A stretch of DNA of 64,000 bases. Origin: Echinarachnius parma. Its lineage: Eukaryota > Echinodermata > Echinoidea > Clypeasteroida > Echinarachniidae. Shown here in pieces: positions 33,001 to 48,000 of the stretch. The position numbers and the translations under genes are program-made. The notes beneath the pieces are model-generated. The model was given only the letters and a program-made list of their open reading frames with translations, did no database searches and was not told the origin of the DNA. The stretch lies in the NCBI GenBank assembly GCA_037951105.1, contig JBAMJV010001316.1, positions 289,810 to 353,809 on the forward strand, read 5' to 3'. The stretch's first letter is position 1; every line of letters starts with the position of its first letter.

Positions 33001-36000
33001 GACATGCTCTGTTTGATGTGCTCCAAGAATGTCAGACGTTGTCTGTTCTGGTGTGTGCTCACAACCTGGGATGAAACAAAAACAAAAACAATGAAGAAGC
33101 TTATTCTGGGAATTTCCCCATATCATTCAAACCATTGTTACAAGAACTGAATGCTAAAAAGTTCCTGCCCCCCACATTCATATCGCTTCCTGCCTTCTCA
33201 GTTGAGTACTACTCCAAATCTTTTAAATCTATGTTGACTCACCTGAGATGGCAGGAAAGGGAACATGGAAGTGGCCTAATCGTGATGTCATGAAGTACCA
33301 GTACAGTAGTGAACATTCAAATCGAAATGCCCCAAATGTTAACAGACTGAGGACTGCGTCTCAGATATCTCAGGTTCGGGGTCTATGAAGGATGTGGATG
33401 CATAGTTATTAATAAACCAAAAGTTGAATTGTCCTCAAAGGATTAATGAATACTGATCTTTGTCCATTCCTTTGACCAGATTGATAAGGTTTCACTCTTG
33501 GTATCCTAGTCTCAACCTGTCGTCAATTCGGTGTGACTTGTGTCAACTGAAGATGGGATCCACATGAGTTGCACAATTCTTTTACACCTGTAAGTACAAG
33601 TTCTGATGACTGATGAATTGTTTTAATCTGTCCCCTGCTAGATATTTCAATCCCTATTTAGTCACTACAATGCTCACCAGGTTCCTGTATGCAATGGGTT
33701 AACATTGATTTCAAAATAATTTCTTACCTGAGTGACCTCCATAGCCGAATTGCTGATCTCCTTGGCCATTTCTTCCATTCTGGAGTTGAGGCGACTAGCT
33801 TTCTCCAAGCGCTGCCTGTGCCATGCCACCCTGGTTATGTCTAGGTCTGTCCACGATGTAGACAGGTCCTGCAAAATATCACAGGTGAACATTGATAAAA
33901 CCTTTACAAATAAGCTAAATACATGACTTGTATTTATTAATATTTGACTGAGCCGCATTTCATTCTGGAGTAAAGGCCACACCACCCTGCCTACATCCTG
34001 GTCAGACAATGATGTCGACAGGTCCTTCAGAATATCACAGAAAATACCTCCGGCCACTTTGTTGGTGGACAGACAGGGGCATCAAAATGACACAGAAAAG
34101 TGAACATAAAAATAACCATATAAACAAAGCCATATAAGCCGTGAGCAGCAGTACTAATTAAATATGCAATTTTCTAACCAGTGGTTATAAATTTTGCTCA
34201 TAATTAAAAATAGTTGTTAGTAAATTTAGAAAATTGCATATTTAGTGAATATTCTTGGTGCTCATGAATATTCATGAATATGAATATTTATGAGCACCAG
34301 TATACTGCTCAATAAATGTGCAATTTGTGTACTAACCACTATTTTTATGTGAGAAAATGATGTTGATGAATGCTACATTCAACATTAAGCTATTGTCATG
34401 CCCTAGACCAGTGGTATAAGCATTCCAACAGCACTTCAGGGTCTTTAAAAAAATACAGGGTGTCCTTACGGTACCCAGCTGAGAGCGAGTATTGAGTATT
34501 GAGAAAGTTGTTCTACTCTAGATGCTATGTTTATACAGCCCTGGCTTCATCAATGTCTAACCATACGGTAATTAAGTCCTTAAGATTATGAAACAAAACA
34601 ATGAAAATAAACCTACAAAAAAGATTACATGATAGCATTTCAAACTCATGCAGTTTGTTCGACTGAAAGCCACACTTTTTAAGAACCAATACATAATTAT
34701 GAGTAGCTGAAATAAAACTTAAACTTGAAAACCATTGGGCCATCCTACTAGAGTTTGTATGATCGGAAACCACACTGGTTCATAATAAACACAAAATTAC
34801 AACAGAGAGGCTGAAATCTTTTACCAACAAAGTGAAAATACTGGAAAAAAGGGGCTGAAAGACTTGGATAAAACAAGATTTCTCTCCTCTTACCTCCTGA
34901 AAGCTCTTCAGAGCCATCGGGTCATCTTCTTGCAGCCTGTAAGACTGGAAGCCACACTCTTTAAGAACGTCTGCCAGGATGCCCCCAAACAGTCGATCAG
35001 TCTCCGACATATCTGCTGGGTGGTTGTGTAACAGCTCATACAGAAACAGCTCCAGCTTGCTGGCATATTGCTGAAAAAAAAAAAAAAATTGATACATTTT
35101 AACATTTGTCATATTCTTACATGGACTACCGTATTTGTCGGTGTATTACCCGCACCTTTTTTAAAAAAAAAAAAAAAAAAAAAGGGGGTGCGGTTAATAC
35201 ACGACCATATTAAATGCACTTTTTTTTTTTTTTTTTAATTTTTTTTTTAGGGGGTGCGGTTAATACACCGGAGCGGTTAATACACCGACAAATACGGTAG
35301 GTCTTTATTCAAATATTAGCAGATTGAGTTCAATCAATTTGTATGGCTCTGTTCACAATTCATATACATGCAAGTCTCTTCATGGGGCATTCAGGTATTA
35401 GAACTTTAGGTCTGGACTAGATACAAGTGCAATTATGGAGAAAAGTAAGGACTTGTGTTCTGGTCTCACCTGCATGCTGGTCTGGAGTACACACTTGAGG
35501 ATCTGCCTGGACCTGTCAATGTGGGCCACCTGCAGGGTGAAGATCCTTAGTTCCAGGTCCTGGGCTGGGGACATCATGTGGACCAGGAGACGGGCTAGCT
35601 GCAGCTGCAGGGTCTGGCGGGAGGACCAGACAATGCTGTCAAACTGACGCCGCTTTACGCTTAGCTTCTTCTCCTGTTGAGCAACAATTTACATCATTCT
35701 GATAGATGGGTGTGGTAATCATGGTCATCATCACTGTACAATATCCAAACAACATAATCATCATCATCATTGTTGCAATATAGGAGAAATTGCAATAAGC
35801 CTCTAAGCGCTATTATTATTACTCCGGTCAATGGATACACACTTCAATCATTCCTGCACACATACATGTAGTGCACGATTATCATCATCAACTTAATCAT
35901 CAGTGTCATCCTCAATATCATATTAATCATCATCATCATCATCATCATCATCATTAGCTTTCGATCCTAGCAGAACCTTCCATCGGGGCAAACATGCCAA

Positions 36001-39000
36001 TGCATTATGCTTACCATGGTGGCGCCCATGGCACTGGTGAGTAGATGGAAGAGATCCTTGGCAAGAACGGTGCAGAGGTCTTCGCAGGGACTGAGGGTGA
36101 GGATTGGTCGAGCTTGGATGGGGTCTGAAGGCAGAAATACAATAACATACATTGGTTTCTCCACTTCATACATAAGGTGTTGGTTGTGATTAACCAGCAA
36201 ACCAGCTGTCTTTAGTTGCATAGTAGTCTCTACTTTAATTGTGTCTGCTTTTACCCTTTTAACAGGTGTGCCCCTTTAAATGTTAGCCTATCAAGGGGAC
36301 AGTACTCTACTAGGTAATTAGATCAATTTGAGAACAAATTGTTGAGTAATATGTCGCAACTTCTATCCTATCTTCTTGCAACCAGACTAGCTGAAGTATT
36401 CAAAAAGGCTTTTGGGAAGAACTACTAGAACTATATCTATCTAAATTAGCAGTCAACCTGCCTATTGTGTTCACCTAAGGTGATCCTCAGCATAGAAAAA
36501 TGATGTTAAGGAAACTGTCCATATAGGTTACCTGTCTACAGTGGCCACTTTTCTTGTTTGTTTAGGTGGTCATTATACACAGGTTTGACTGTACCACATC
36601 TTCAGTTTTCTTACCAGTGTTCACGACAAGGTTGACCGCCAGCAGACACAGTCTCTGAAACCGCCATGCCAGTTCCTGTTCCGACGCAAGCCCGCCCTCT
36701 TTGTTCCCCACCTTGCCGGGGTTCTCGCTTCTCCGTGACCGAAGAAGGCCCTCTAAATTGGCAGAGTAGCGACGGCCTGTCAAGAAAAATGAGTGAATAT
36801 TACAACTAACCCTAACCCTAACCTATCTATCCAATTGATTATAAAAGTTAGGTTGAAAAGCCCCGTCAGCAATTTGCATGCTAAAGGTGATGATAAAGGG
36901 AAAAATTGCCATTCACACCCATTATGTAGGTCCCAGAATATACATTTTATTACCGTATTTGCAAGTGCATCAACCACAGGCTTTTCCTGACCAAAGAATC
37001 AGCGAGAAATAGGGAGCGGTTAATAGAAGTAGAAAGAGATCAGAGTTTATATGCTTTGTGTTTTTATGTTTTGTGTACTGCAAGTTTTCAAGAAAGCAGG
37101 GAACTTTTATAATTGTATTTCGTTACATTGATCCTCAGCGTACTGTTATCCCCTATTAGTAACCAGATAATATACTGCAACTTTGTATCAACTAACAACA
37201 AATCTCATGAGTGCATTTAATATGCAGGTATGGCCCATACACCAGCAAGTGAAATACCAACAATTGTTTTTACCTCCCATCTACCAACATAATGCCAGAG
37301 ACTCTATTCAATTGTTCATAACAAAAGGGGGATGAATTTTTATAAGAATCCCCAATTTTTGTTAAAGGAATAACTAGATTCCTCAATCCAACTACAGTGA
37401 AAATTCAAGACGTGTGCATAGAAACTAGAATCATACAAACAACAAAAAAACTAGTATGAAGAAGAAAAAAATAATTGGCAAGCGACCATGCATGATAAAG
37501 TGCAAGTGTTTGAATATAGCATTAGTTATTAGCATTAGTACCTTCTGCAGTCCACTTGGATAGCTGGGGAAATAAGTGCGGCTTGTCTATTGGACTGCTG
37601 GTCCGGGCAGAAGGTGGGGTGGTCGAAAGGACCAGGGGAGTCCTGGGGGAGTCCGAGAAAGGGTCCACGTGACGCTTGCGGAAGGATGAAAGGTGCAGGA
37701 AGTCTGTTGTTAGTATAGAGAGAAATCCCACAATGCAAAGCATTAAGTTAACAGTCTCAGTATTATTCTTGATATCATGCCGTGAAGAATATTAGTAAAG
37801 ACTAGGCGCTACATTAATCTAATTAAGTCATTTTTTAGTCGGTAGAAAAACACTTGCTATACCTAAAGGAAAATCAGGGATGTCAGCAAGCTACAAGCTG
37901 AGAGACAATTTTGTCATGGTACCTATTTTGCAAGATAATTTACTAAAAAGAGCAATAATTCTAGGTGAACAGGGCCTGATTAGAGACTTTTGCCTGAAAA
38001 CTGGCACCCATTAGAACATTTCGCATACCCAATTGTAGATGGTGCTCAATTTAAATATATTTTAAAATATAGTGCAGGCATTGTTTGATTGATTTGGCAA
38101 ACTACTTTTGTTTTCCCCCAAAACTGATTTGAATTTGACTTTCACTTCCCTAAGGCAATACAGCAATAATATGTAGCACCATGGTTAAGAGAAAACCACA
38201 ATGTAAATATGTTTTCCCCCAATATCTTTATCAGCATGATGGTTAGCATGCATGCAGGAGTCTGCTGTTAGTGGAAGACACTTGACAAGATACCGATTAC
38301 ATCTCAAAGACTCTAACAGTACTACATCGTGAAAAGGTATATTGTTATTTCACATACAATATGACTACAAAGTAGTGAAATGGTTAAGAGAAAGAGCCAT
38401 ATATGCTTTGTTTATTTTAAAACATTATTGTGTTAATGATAATGAGAGCCTAGGGTTAATACTTCAGCATACTCCATCATACATGTATTCAACTGAAAGA
38501 CAATTTCACTTGTGTATTAAATATTATGCCTCATATAGCCCAATTAATTGTAGCACTGTATTCAATGAGTTAAAAGGAAACTTAATACACAATTTGCATT
38601 AAATTGTACAGTCATGTATCAGAAAAAATAAATTGTACGCAGAGGTGAAAACACTATATTAAAAAAATTTAAAAAAACACTTTAAAGTTGTCTTTCTTTA
38701 TGTATCAAACAACAATGGAACAACACAATGAATATGAAATCATCTTTTGGGCACACTGAACTTACTAAAGATACGCATAAGATTAATATTAGGGTTGATA
38801 TATTGGCATGAAATAACACAAGTTTATGTTAAAGCACAATCAAGTAAAGCTCATTACATCTTGTTCAAAAGTAAATATATAATAAGCAGGCATAAAATCA
38901 ATTCAGTATGAAAGAAAAATGAAATGAAGTAAAATGAACAGCACCATGATTGCAATATATATTATATATATATTATATACGTATAATATGAATATAATGC

Positions 39001-42000
39001 CCCCTTCACCATAATAGCAATTATATTAACATGTGACAACAGTCAGAAATATTTGTTACTACTGAAAATGTAAGCTGATTCTATTTTTAATGAATCAATA
39101 ATTTTGGTTCTCATGTTGTCGGTTGAGAAAAAGAAGAGTGCTAAGCCACTTTTTGTACTTCTGAGGTAATCATGTTCAAGTTCTGGGGGTTTATTCTGAA
39201 ACCGATTTTAAGTTAAAATTTAATGTATCTACGTCATATCTACCAATGACGTCAACAATATTTTAGACAAATCGGTATTCTGAAACTGTACTTAAGGAAT
39301 AGCGATTTGTTAAAATATATTTTAGTGACGTAGATCAAAATTGAATTTAGCCAAAAATCGTTTTCAGAATACACCCCCTGGACCCTTGTAGAAACCCAAC
39401 ATAGCTCTTTTTTTATTTGTGATAAATATTCCCTGAATTAGAAATAAGTATCATCTGAAAATTTGGCATCAAATACAGAAGGCTCCAACCTAAAAGATGG
39501 TATGCAGAACCCAATTTAGTCAAAAATCAAGGCCCTTCTCACTCTCAGCCAACGATGTATTGCTTTGAAACACATACAAACTGTTTGTAGGATCGGTACA
39601 GTAACAATAACAAACACAACAAGAGCCTAATACAAACATCACTGCTATTAAAAGTTCCCACAATGTAGCAAATAACAAGACAACAAGACCATGACAAACA
39701 ATACAAACCACTAAACCACAGAAACACCAAAAACAAAACATGTAAGAACCTTGTGAGTTATTCTCTTTGTTTCTCATGCGTTCCTTCCATCTGTATGCCT
39801 CAAACTGTCGCTCTGAGAAGAAAAACATTATACAATACAATATAATATCATGTATAGATTGGGAATGCATACAAAAAGGAACAATTGTCAACTTCATATC
39901 CCCAAACAAAAAATACGCACTGGAATAGAATATGTTGATGAGATTATTGCAGAAAATTGCACTGTTTTATGTACGCTTTAAAAAGCGTACATAAAACAGT
40001 GCAATTTTTAAGTTAATGGTAAAACAGCACTCAGAAAAATAGATATATTGCTTGAATAGATAAACATACTGTCAGTGATTTTCCTTTCAAAGAACAAGAG
40101 CATGTCAAAAGCTTTATTGTGATAAAACAGCAAGTGTTGAAGCAAATTGAAACAAAAATATCTTTAAAAAAAGAGAATTTCCTGACCAACCATAAACTGA
40201 GAAAGAAAGGCTATAGGTAACTTCAGATAATTATGTTTTAAATATTCATGCGGCATACGCCATGCAAGCTCGTAAAGGATAAAATATATCAATTTCTCCA
40301 TGTGTTGAAAAATTATGAAGCGGAGTTGACCCCCTTGGAGTGGGGTGTGCCATAGGTAGTAGTCATATGGGGATGAGGCAACTTTGGGTAGGTGATGGGC
40401 AAGGGGGTGTGGCACTCTTGTTGTGTTGGGGATAGGAACATATGGTATTTTGTTTGTAGATGGAGTAATGAAACAGTAAAATCAGAGTAGTGGGTTGGGT
40501 GATGTTTTTGGTAGATGTGACAAAACGGTAAAGATAAAATTGGAATAAATACAATTTAATAAAGGAAGAATGGTGGTTGTTTAAGTAGATATCCAGGGCA
40601 AAGGATATGGCCTTGGAATGACAAATAATTGTTTGGCTGGGATGGAGATGCATTGTGTCTGGCATAGGATAAAAGCAAGTAATGTGGTGATTATGCTTGA
40701 TATACATGTAGGGGTACACGTTAGGTAATATATAACTATGTTGCAACACTCCTATGAATGTGTCTGGCCTGAGGTTAGGTTGAGATGGTATGGTGGCATG
40801 ATTTCAGGGTCTGGGAGTGTAAAAGTAAAATACTGCAGTTAAGTTAATGATCTACTCAGACAACTCACCCGAGTAGCTAACGCTCCTGTGCATGTGCGCT
40901 GCCTTAGGCCTGGCTAGGAGATTGGACTGAATGGCCTTGGACGTGGACTGGAAGTGCTCCAGGATCTCCTTCATGACATGGCACTGGACGTCCCGCACCA
41001 GGATGCAGGCTGAGGACTGAGGACCATAGTTCTTGCGGAACATTTCCTCCAGACCACCAAGGATCGCCAGCATGTCCTCGAAGTGCTGGAAATGCTGGTC
41101 ACCGGATAGGCTGCAGAGAAGAAAACAATAAAGAATAATGGTAATACAAAAGAAGCAATGATAGTTGTTGTGATCTAGGATTCAAGCAGATGACAAGGGA
41201 CCATTTTAAAACATCTCCTTTATTCAAGTGAATAAAACACACATATTCGGGTTCGTACACATCATCTCACACATTTCATGTAGGAAAATTGTGACTTGTG
41301 TCTCTTGCAAAATTTTAAAAATTTTTATATTCATTATAGAAAATAAAAACCTACAAAATATATGCAAATATAGGTGAAATGAGGGCGAAAACACATTCAC
41401 ATTTTCCAAATTGTCATCATTGTAGAATAGAATTCATACCTAAATATTCTGTTGCCGATGCAAGCCAGTAGATGTTGGACGTCTTCAAGGAGTATCCTCA
41501 GAGATTGCAGGTCCAGATCTTCCATGGACGTGGTGCACAGTTTGGCAAGAGTGTTGGTGACTGTTTGCAGCAGACCGTTCTCTAGCAGAGTAGGTACAAG
41601 CTGCGGCCCTGCCTCAAACAACTGTAGAATTATTAATAATAGTTAAACAAGTTATGACAATTAAAGTTCTAAGTGCTAAGACCTTTAGTAAGCCAAAACC
41701 AGTGGAGATATCTTGGCTTAAAGCAACTATCAAAGATACACATACATTATTGAGCTCAACCACAAGATGTGCCTGAAATAATATTTTGCTCTGTTTCATT
41801 AGGTGTTTGAAGAAGCATAAATACGTAATATTGCCTCATAAAACAAGATATGTTTTCATAATTAATATGAGGATGGTAGCAATTTTAAGAATAAGATCTT
41901 AGGTACTAGCATTATGCTTGCATCAATTACCGTATTTGTCGTTGTATTACCCGCTCCGATGTATTAACCGCACCCCCAACTTTGGCCATTTTTCCATGAA

Positions 42001-45000
42001 AAAAAAAAAAAATTGATAGTATAATTCTTGATTTTTAGTCTTTAGATGGTCAGCATTTTCTTAGGAAAGGTACCAAAAATAGCTTATCTATCAGAGAAGT
42101 TTTGCCTATGAATTTTGTTTTATTTACTGAAGCCTCCGAAGTAAATAAAGAAAATTATCAGGCCTTCTTCACAGCAGAAGAATCTATAACTTCTGTTGAA
42201 TTTGCCACACGGATCACTACACATGGGACTACATAAAACGTTAGACAACAAAACAAAGATTTCACCAATAAAACAATCAGAACGGAGATTTAAAAAAAAC
42301 TGTACCTTAATGTTATTCCTTCTTTCTAGTTCAAATTATGTTGAATCTACTCTTGAAAACTGTTTCAGGGGATAAGAAATTACGATCGTTACTTGCGAGT
42401 GCATTGTACTGATATTATACGATCACGATGTTGTCATGTCAGCTCACATGTTTTGAAGGGTGGATTATTATTTGAGTATTAGCACTCAATAGTTTAGCAT
42501 AATTTTGATGACATATCGAGTGCTACAGTGTACAACGTACCAATTTCTTATTTAGCACATGCGGAAATCGCACACGTGTGTGCACCTGAACAACGAGGGT
42601 CTGTGCTACCCGCAGCGCTAGCATGCACACCGCCAGCGCGCACCGGCGCGGGGCCGGGCGGCGGCTTGGGGTCGCGTACCGTCGGGAAAGAGAATTCCCG
42701 CCTGAGCTAGCTGCTCGGCCAGTCGCGCGGGTGCATGTTAGGATTCGTACTAAGATCGTGAATCTTCCAAGCCGCTTTCGCAGCAACAACGAGCAATATT
42801 TAGGAAGAGGTAAAAGAGAAACAAAAGACACTGCATGACTTGTTTTGGGGGGAATATGCTTGTATTTTCCGTGCATCGTATGAGTATGAATGCCTTGCTG
42901 AGGTGGACTTTGGTCACTTGTGAATCTTATCTCCGTGTATTAACCGCATCGTAATTAAGGCCCGGCGCTGGCTAGGCAATTTGCGTGTACAATTTTCCTA
43001 TCTCCGTGTATTGACCGCTCCCCCCATTTTGGAGCTTTTTTTTGGAGAAAAAAGGTGTGGTTAATACACCGACAAATACGGTAAATGCATTTTTCATTGG
43101 ACACAATCAAGACATAACACAAAGACTTACATGTAGGATTGCACAGAGTATGTTGTGGCACAACTGTGAATCGTGTATGGAGTTCTCTAGGAGTGAACAG
43201 ATCAAGACCACAGATAGTTGCCTAAACCTCGGTAGGTCTTGAACCAAGGCCAAGTCCAGACTGGAGAAGGAAGAATGAATGTAAAGGAAAATCATAAGTT
43301 TAATTGTATACTTGCATAAATTACTACTTCAAATTCTTCAATGAAATCATTATTAAGATATGGAGTATAAACCTGATTATTAATTGTAAATAAGCAAGTA
43401 TCTTGATTTTAAATCATATTATGTCAATAAAGAAATTATATTAATCTTACAATCAATGACAGAATGTCAATGCTCTAACAATAAACAGATCTCAGATCAT
43501 ATACAAACTAACAATGAGCTAGGATATATCTTTCCCCTTCTAACTTTTGGATTTGAACTCTGCACAAATGGCAAGAGGCAATAATGATAAAACTAATATC
43601 ACATATTGGTATGTCACAGGAGTCTTCTGGTAGATGCTATAGAACTATTGTAATACATATGAATATAACCTAAACCTAAACCTTTCAAAAGATATCTGTA
43701 CTTGACTTACTCTTCGTGGAGGTCCACTGGTTTGCTGAAAGTGATGGTTAGACATGCCTCAGCTAGTTCAGCTGTCGCTGGGTACTGATGCAGCTGGTTA
43801 GCCAACAGGTGAAAGCCTTGCATGCGAAGGAAGCTACCTAGCTGCACTTCATTGGCTCGATGAAAGTACACATCCAGAAGCTGCGAAAAGACAAGATGTA
43901 TACAAAATCTTTAGGAGCTACAACAGAATTATGATTGATAGATAGGCCACTGCTGTCGCTGGGTACTGATGCAGCTGGTTAGCTAACAGGTGGAAGCCTT
44001 GCATACGAAGGAAGCTACCTAGCTGCACTTCATTGGCTCGATGGAAGTACACATCCAGAAGCTGCGTAAGACAAGATGTACAAGAAATCTTTAGAAGCTA
44101 AAACAGAATTATGATTGATAGATAGGCCACTGCTGTCGCTGGGTACTGATGCAGCTGGTTAGCTAACAGGGTGGAAGCCTTGCATGCAAAGGAAGCTACC
44201 TAGTTGTGCCTCATTGGTTCAATGGAAGTACACAGCCAGAAGCTGAAGGAAGACTGAAAGAGAAGGTCAACAAGTCTATCAAATTGAGCCTAAATTTAGA
44301 AATGCTTGAATCAGTATTAAATTAATGATCGTAAAATGCCATACAAACTAAAGTCGTTCTTTCAATCATCCTATACAGAGTGGCCTCCAAAAGACGGAAC
44401 GGGACACTTCCCAAAATATAGTAACAAAATGATTATGCCCATCGGATAGGGTGTCATATCCAATGAAAAACGATACCAAGAACAGTAATTTTGGTTGTGT
44501 AGTTTTTGATTTAGGGCGCTGTGAGTGACACCATGTCAGGTTCCCATTAAAAAAAAATTTTACCAAGTCAGTGCCAGTCATAGTATCGAAAAGCTATGCT
44601 CATTCTCTCGACACACAGCTGAATGCACACTAACAATGCGCGCATATTGCTCGTTGTTCGATGCTATGACGGGCAGTAGGTGCGATTTATCAGACACTGA
44701 CTTGTTACAAATTGTCAAAAATGGGAACCTGACATGGTGTCACTCACAGCTCCCTAAAACAAAAACTACATGACCAAAATGACTGTGCTAGGTATCGTTT
44801 TTCATTGGCAAAGACACCCTACCCGATGGACATAATCATTTTGAGTGCCCCATTCCGTTTTTGGGGGGCAACCCTGAAGTACAACAAATTAAAAATGTAT
44901 GTAAAAGAGTGACAATGGTAACAAATAGGTTGCAGGACCAAGACCTAGTAGATGTTATTTTATTTTTAAACATCAATTTTACAGAATGACCTGAAATTTT

Positions 45001-48000
45001 AATTTGACCCAAAATTAAAATCAGGGCTGATTCCTCTATATCACCTACAGTAAATAAGGATAACAGAACAAAGTATGACCTTAACAAAGTAGACCAATGA
45101 AAATTCAGTAACAAAATCTCGCCTTGACAACACTGGTGCGGATCTCCTCCGAGTGATGGTGCGCCATGACAACAAGTGTCTCTGGCTTGAGGACAATCCC
45201 TAGAACCTTGTCCAGCCGGGACTCTGGAATGAAGACCAGGCACTCTGCAAGGAGGTCCAGCAGACCTGCGCACAGCTGGTTCATGGTGGTGTCCCGCTTG
45301 CTTGCATCCAGGCTGTCAAAGCTGGACGTCACAGGGCTACCATCACTTTCTTCTGCAACTGCTTTGGCTTTGCTATCATCAGAGGTAGGTAGGTTTGATT
45401 TATCCTCCCTGGACACTGGTTGGCTAGGCTTATCTTCTACTGGTTTTGTGATGGCTTCATCCTCAGGTATTGCATCCAGCTGCTTAGCACTGAAGATGCC
45501 ACTTAGTGTCCTATGTTCCCTCACAGTTCCTGATCCTTTGCTCCTCGATGATGTCCCAGCAGATTCCATTTCATCTCGCTTGTGTAAATCATCTTCTTCC
45601 ACCCCTGGCATTACTCCCTTTGAAGTTCTTTCCTTTCTTGATGATTTCTCAACAGTGTCCATCTCATCTTGTTTCGCTGATGTATGATTATCATTATCAT
45701 CAGTTCTTTCTCTCTTCTCCTCCTCCTGCTCTTCATCTTCTAGGGCTAATTCTTTGTGGTCATCATCTACACCCTCTCCATCAGCATCCTCCACTTCTTC
45801 ATCATCTGATTCCTTCTTCTGCTCATCCCCGCTTGAGATGATGCTCTCTTCTGACAAAGATGCCTTAGAAGAAATCTCGTCGCTAGAGTCCATGATCTCA
45901 GAGGATTCATCCAGAGAATTATCAGACAGCCTCAAGAATTCTTGTGGATCATGGCCTCCATCTGCTTCATCCTTAACTGTTGCAGAAGCACTCTCCTCCA
46001 CAAAACTTTGCTCTCCCGATTCCTCCTCATGCCCTGTTGCTATGGTTTCCCCTGTTGCTATGGCAGGCTCATCAGTTCCACACTCACTAGACCCAAGTTC
46101 CTTCTCCGATTGGACCCGTCTTTCACTTTCTTCAGCATTTTCCGACATTGAGGATGTTGCATCTTTCTCTGAAGTGGTGCGATTAACATGTGATGAAAGA
46201 ACACTTGCTCCATCCTTCTCAGAATTGTCTTCACTGATAGGTGATTCAGACTTGGGCATGCTTCCTGTAGATTTGTAAGGAAGAAATGTAGAAACTTAGT
46301 CTAAGAGTTATGGACCAATCTATATACCGCATCATCGAGGCACTATATAAATCAACGGAAGCAACTATTTGTTTTTTCTTACTGCTTCATTTATTAGCAG
46401 CTAAAAACTCCCTCTTGAAAGGGAAATCCGAACCTTGCAAATATTTGATTTTACGCTTTATTTTTAATATAAGTATGTACTGGCAAGCTTTACAAGAGTA
46501 TAACTTAATCTTCATATGCAACTTGTTAGAAATCTCACAGACCAGTTACATTCACACAATTCAATCAATCAGTATTATTGCATGAAAATGATCATTGATG
46601 TAGTCCAGTCCTGTTCTCAACTCCAAGAGATGTCAAGGACAAGGAATTTCTTTTTTTTTATAAAAGTTGTTGATTTCATGTCTGATTAAACAAAAATCCA
46701 AGAAAGACCTGTTGATATAAAGAGGGAAATAGTTGTTTCAAGTTACCTTTCTTTCTCATGTCATGTCTAGATGAAGGTGGCATTCCAAGCTTGAAGTCCA
46801 ACCTCCGAGAATCATCCAGATCAAGTGAGGAGACCTCCGAAGGTGTGCTGGAACGAGACTTGTACCATTTGCCTGATGGAATGTTTTGAAAGAAAGTATT
46901 GAGCGATTGATTTGTATTTTGCTTTCAGTTTGTGTCATTTTCTCAAACTAATAATATACACAATGTACAGTTAACATTATCTAACAAGTTTTAAGGGAAG
47001 TAAAGAAAAACAGAACATCCTACAAAGTTGTACTTTGTCTATAAAAATGTATTCCACTAATACAAAATATAAGGACTAGGATTAATAAAAAACAACCGTG
47101 ATCCATTGAAATATCCATTGACAATATGACGAAAGCTCATTAGGTCTTGAGACATGGAGAACATTTTAAAAATCCATTTTGTATATCCAATCCAAATAAA
47201 TTCTTAACTAGTCTGGGCAGTTTAAGTAATGAAAGAGTTTGCAGTAAATGTCTCACCTTTGTGAAGAATGAAGTAGAAGCTGGATGGAGCATGGCAAACA
47301 AAGGTGTTGACCGCCGGATGGACCCCAAGGAGGAAGTCGCTGATCTCGGCCATGAGGTGTGGGTCAGGTGGAATGCCCACCATGGTCTGTAGGATGTCAA
47401 TCAGAGACGAGTAGGAGTCTGCCGGTAGGGCAGGCAAGTCCTCGCTGTGTCTCTCCTAGATAAACGAGACAAACAAAACAAGCAAAACATCACATTTAGT
47501 CACTGATCTATTGATAGCAATGTGTCTCTTCTACAGGAAAAAAATATCTAAAACATATGACAAGGAGTCAGTGATCTTAAAAATACCAACGTGGAATAGC
47601 GAGGAGCACCCATCAGGACTTATATGATGTTGCTGCAATTATCAAAAGATGAGTCAAAATGTTTTGGAAAATTTGTTCATTAGGTCACAAACCCATCCAT
47701 GTAAAGGACATGCAAGGGTTTAGGTCTTTTAACCCTAAGACTACGGGAACCAGGTGGGGTGTGTACAAAGTCTATGGAGATTTCAGAATCTCAAAGAGAA
47801 CGGGTTAAGGTCTAAACGCTCAATATTGGGAATGCAAAATGTGCCTTCAGTGAGCCTGTACTGACCCTGCAGATGGTGAGTAGTCTCTGCACCAGACCCA
47901 CTCGCTGCATCTGGTTGATATTGAAGACCTGGAAGGGGTGGCCCTGCCGGATGAGGGCCAGTATGCCCCCCAGGAGGATCTTCCAGGCACCCCCGCTGGC

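Noticed and set aside
36812..36830. CTAACCCTAACCCTAACC, telomere-like
   Set aside because: Only about 2.5 units inside a LYST intron; too short to be more than chance or a tiny interstitial repeat.
42523..42876. 117-residue Arg/Ala-rich minus frame and overlapping plus frames
   Set aside because: Open by chance in the CpG-rich core of a transposon; frames overlap on both strands and match nothing known.
45166..46278. Long plus-strand Ser-rich frames (173 and 174 residues)
   Set aside because: Antisense shadows of the acidic LYST exon 19, whose codon bias leaves the other strand open.
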